Assembly (NCBI GenBank): GCA_943353705.1
Contig: CALRAY010000019.1
Location: 1-8,736 of the forward strand
From: Patescibacteria group bacterium UBA4664
Lineage (GTDB): Bacteria > Patescibacteriota > Saccharimonadia > CAILAD01 > BJGX01
DNA: 8,736 nt
Direction: 5' to 3'
Below the pieces are notes generated by a model. That model saw only the letters and a program-made list of their open reading frames with translations. It ran no database searches and had not been told where the DNA came from. Positions 7,137-8,736 of the stretch are shown in pieces. Position 1 is the stretch's first letter. Each line of letters begins with the position of its first letter. A program made the translations under genes and the position numbers.

Positions 7137-7535
7137 CTATTTACCAAACAAAAATATTCTCCATTGCTGGTAATTGGGCTTTTCGGAAAGTGACTCTTCA
7201 TCTGTTTTTAGTATTGAGCTATTGAGAGTATTGGATTCATTTTTATTATTACGCTTGTCGTCTTTTATGATTACTACGTTTTCTCCAGGTGCAGCCACAT
7301 TGAGCTTCTCTCTAGCTAATCGCTCGCGATATGAATCGGTCTTATAGTAGGTTATTTTATAGCCCAAATCTTGAATCTGCTCTTCTAGCTGAGTTATCTG
7401 CGATTCCAGGCTGTCGGACTTACTACGGAGGTTGTAGTTGCGGCTAGTTTCGGTCGCTAAAACAATAAACATATATATAGCAAGTATTAGTATCCCCCAT
7501 AATAATATTTTTCCTGATTTAAAATATTTACGCAT
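7137..7535 (-). CDS. ftsB: FtsB/DivIC-family cell division protein (septum formation initiator)
   Basis: This is a 132-residue bitopic membrane protein. A short basic cytoplasmic N-terminus (MRKYFKSGK) precedes one membrane helix at about 11-27. A coiled coil follows at about 36-63 with leucine/isoleucine heptads (LESQITQLEEQIQDL). The family-typical segment YRERLAREKLNVAAPGENVVII lies at 69-90. A polar, low-complexity tail (91-118) ends in a short aromatic motif, NYQQWRIFLFGK. FtsB and DivIC form a heterotrimeric complex with FtsL and FtsQ/DivIB that activates septal peptidoglycan synthesis; this fits MurJ nearby. The call rests on architecture and the YRERLAREKL motif, not full-length identity. 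Orthology to FtsB versus DivIC cannot be settled. It starts 4 nt after the phosphatase stop. No good ribosome site is seen, but an extended -10 sits 6 nt before its ATG. Confidence 0.8.
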   Translation of the reverse strand: MRKYFKSGKILLWGILILAIYMFIVLATETSRNYNLRSKSDSLESQITQLEEQIQDLGYKITYYKTDSYRERLAREKLNVAAPGENVVIIKDDKRNNKNESNTLNSSILKTDEESLSEKPNYQQWRIFLFGK

Positions 7536-7539
7536 AGTC

Positions 7540-8592
7540 TTATTCTACCAAAGGAATAAAATGTTGGTGGTATTTAATGAAATCTTTTTTGCCTGAGTCT
7601 AGAGAAATATGGCTAAGTTGAACAAATTTATTAAATTCAACTAGCCCTAGCCAGCCGATTCTTGGCAATGCGACGATATCATTACAGCCATCGTTTGCAT
7701 ATATGTAGCCTTTTCTTTTTTCAATCGCTCCTTGGTGAGTATGTCCATAAATAATAACATCGAACTTTTCAGAATTATGATAGGTATCTACTTTTCGCAA
7801 ATAGGCCGATTTACCGCCCAGCACAAATCCTGCGATAAGCTTTATAACAGCATCGGATATCATAAGGACAACCCACAAAAGGACCAATACAATTATAGCG
7901 GCTTTCCAGTAGCGAGAGTCTTGTGTAGCTAGAGATATAAGCACAGATACGGCGATGATGATTGGCGCACAAATTGGAGCAATCATTTTGTATACTAGAT
8001 TGCTCAGCACAAAGCTTGGCAGCAGTGATCTATTCACCACATCTCCGATACCCTTAAATAAGCTGGGCATAGTCTTAGTTAATATGGGCAACACATTCTG
8101 GACTAATTTTTTGCCTTTAGGATTGGCGTTATCGGAGGTTGCATTAAAGCTGTCGCTTTCGTGGCCATGCTCTATTCGGATTATTTTTTTTCTGATTTTA
8201 AATTCTAGCGTCCTGCAGACTTTGGCTGACCATTTTTTTTCTATAATTTTTCTGTCGCTTTCACTTAGCGCGAGGGTATCGTCGTGGTTGCCGACCGTGT
8301 AGACAACACTGTGGCCATTTTTTTTAGCAAAGCTAGCGATTGACTCACTAAGAACCGGAAAGCCCTTCAGTATATCGCCTACGCTATGGCCATGCTGCTC
8401 CCATAGCTCTATAACATCACCATTAAGCACCAGTATGGCATCGCTTGACTCGCCCAGTATGTCTATCCGCTCAGCCAAAGATTTCTGTATCATTCCTAGC
8501 TCTTGAGTTACTGGCAATTGCAAATGTATATCACTAACAACCAATATTTTGGTCGAGGGCTTAATTTCGATATTTATTATTTTATTGAACAT
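7540..8592 (-). CDS. Calcineurin-like metallophosphoesterase with a membrane hairpin
   Basis: This 350-residue protein has the full metallophosphoesterase metal-site set: DIH (D21, H23), GDV (D59), GNHD (N102, H103), EHGHE (H142, H144) and GHTH (H284, H286). These support a two-metal phosphohydrolase. Two hydrophobic helices, about 203-222 and 229-257, are inserted between the EHGHE and GHTH motifs, so the enzyme should be anchored with the catalytic domain on the cytoplasmic face. LpxH-type UDP-diacylglucosamine hydrolases share the motif order. With no lipid A genes in view, I would not assign that substrate; a membrane lipid or lipid-carrier phosphate is possible but unproven. The ATG follows a candidate promoter with a 1-nt leader and no ribosome site. 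The gene leads directly into the division gene, 4 nt away. Confidence 0.88.
   Translation of the reverse strand: MFNKIINIEIKPSTKILVVSDIHLQLPVTQELGMIQKSLAERIDILGESSDAILVLNGDVIELWEQHGHSVGDILKGFPVLSESIASFAKKNGHSVVYTVGNHDDTLALSESDRKIIEKKWSAKVCRTLEFKIRKKIIRIEHGHESDSFNATSDNANPKGKKLVQNVLPILTKTMPSLFKGIGDVVNRSLLPSFVLSNLVYKMIAPICAPIIIAVSVLISLATQDSRYWKAAIIVLVLLWVVLMISDAVIKLIAGFVLGGKSAYLRKVDTYHNSEKFDVIIYGHTHQGAIEKRKGYIYANDGCNDIVALPRIGWLGLVEFNKFVQLSHISLDSGKKDFIKYHQHFIPLVE
7542..7550 (-). promoter_or_regulatory. Possible internal leaderless promoter for the ftsB-like gene
   Basis: TGGTAGAAT (7550-7542), an extended -10, ends 6 nt before the ATG and overlaps the last codons and stop of the phosphatase gene. 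No -35 box matches upstream. It may be coincidence, and co-transcription with the phosphatase remains the simpler reading. Confidence 0.3.
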
Positions 8593-8599
8593 TCTAATA

Positions 8600-8628
8600 A
8601 TACTAGTTTCTATTGTTCATAATGTCTA
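8600..8628 (-). promoter_or_regulatory. Promoter of the phosphatase-ftsB unit, near-leaderless
   Basis: TAGACA (8628-8623, five of six to consensus), a 17-nt spacer and TAGTAT (8605-8600) lie 7 nt before the phosphatase ATG, predicting a 1-nt leader. No Shine-Dalgarno sequence is present. The -35 overlaps the stop of the edge reading frame. Confidence 0.5.
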
Positions 8629-8736
8629 TGTATTTGGACTTATTTGCCACAAGAACATCTTGACTGGCCCGGAACCATCTTTGTAGAATTGGAATTCGAA
8701 TTTACCCGAGGGGTTTGCTCCCCTAAAGACAGCATC
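8626..8736 (-). CDS. Uncertain partial reading frame at the window edge
   Basis: Two minus-strand frames are open here. One, entering from beyond the window, encodes 36 residues (starting DAVFRGANPSGKFEFQFY, ending LWQISPNT) and stops with TAG at 8628-8626. Its first codon positions are G-rich, as in coding DNA. The other begins at ATG 8735 and gives 31 residues ending RCSCGK, stopping with TAA at 8642-8640. I recognise neither. A small hairpin, AGGGG and CCCCT around a 6-nt loop (8709-8724), lies inside, so a non-coding RNA is also possible. At most one frame is likely real. The 33 nt between 8593 and 8625 hold only the phosphatase promoter. Confidence 0.3.
   Translation of the reverse strand, partial: DAVFRGANPSGKFEFQFYKDGSGPVKMFLWQISPNT

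Noticed and set aside
7955..8302. Plus-strand open frame of 115 codons antisense to the phosphatase
   Set aside because: It covers the metal-binding and membrane segments of a well-supported gene on the other strand; it is a shadow frame.
7540..8592. Naming the phosphatase LpxH (lipid A pathway)
   Set aside because: Motif order is shared by the whole metallophosphoesterase family, no lipid A gene is present, and the membrane hairpin is not an LpxH feature.

Overview
The window reads as ordinary chromosomal DNA from a small-genome, AT-leaning, peptidoglycan-making bacterium. The compact layout, divergent MurJ and FtsB/DivIC-like proteins and the absence of hpt between tilS and ftsH are most like the Candidate Phyla Radiation, with Saccharibacteria my first guess. 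That placement is inference. UGA is a normal stop here (tilS ends in TGA) and tryptophan is TGG, which argues against the SR1/Gracilibacteria code. I see no mobile element, CRISPR array or phage gene.

Layout from right to left; all proteins are on the minus strand. At the right edge lies an uncertain partial reading frame (8626-8736). Next come a membrane-anchored metallophosphatase (7540-8592) and an FtsB/DivIC-family division protein (7137-7535), 4 nt apart and probably co-transcribed. Between 6685 and 7136, on the plus strand, lie two tRNA genes with CAT anticodons: a true initiator tRNA-fMet (6770-6846) and a probable elongator tRNA-Met (6989-7065). Each has its own promoter and terminator. 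Divergently from the initiator tRNA run tilS and ftsH, which overlap by 4 nt. After a 110-nt gap come murJ and lepA, which overlap by 8 nt.

The genes serve two core tasks. Translation is represented by the initiator and elongator tRNAs, TilS (lysidine on the CAU isoleucine tRNA) and LepA/EF4. Envelope growth and upkeep is represented by the MurJ lipid II flippase, FtsB/DivIC, the FtsH membrane protease and the membrane metallophosphatase. The order divIC - tRNA-Met - tilS - ftsH resembles a Firmicutes chromosomal block.

The most interesting signals are at the nucleotide level. (1) The initiator tRNA has a C1xU72 end and an A29-U41 pair in place of the usual first of three G-C pairs, while the elongator CAU tRNA has an A31xG39 mismatch. 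(2) Transcription units appear to start with leaderless mRNAs: -10 boxes sit 6 to 8 nt before the start codons of tilS, the phosphatase and murJ, whereas the internal genes ftsH and lepA have Shine-Dalgarno sequences. (3) A perfect 17-bp terminator stem begins inside the CCA end of the initiator tRNA. I did not find a convincing wholly new multi-gene system.
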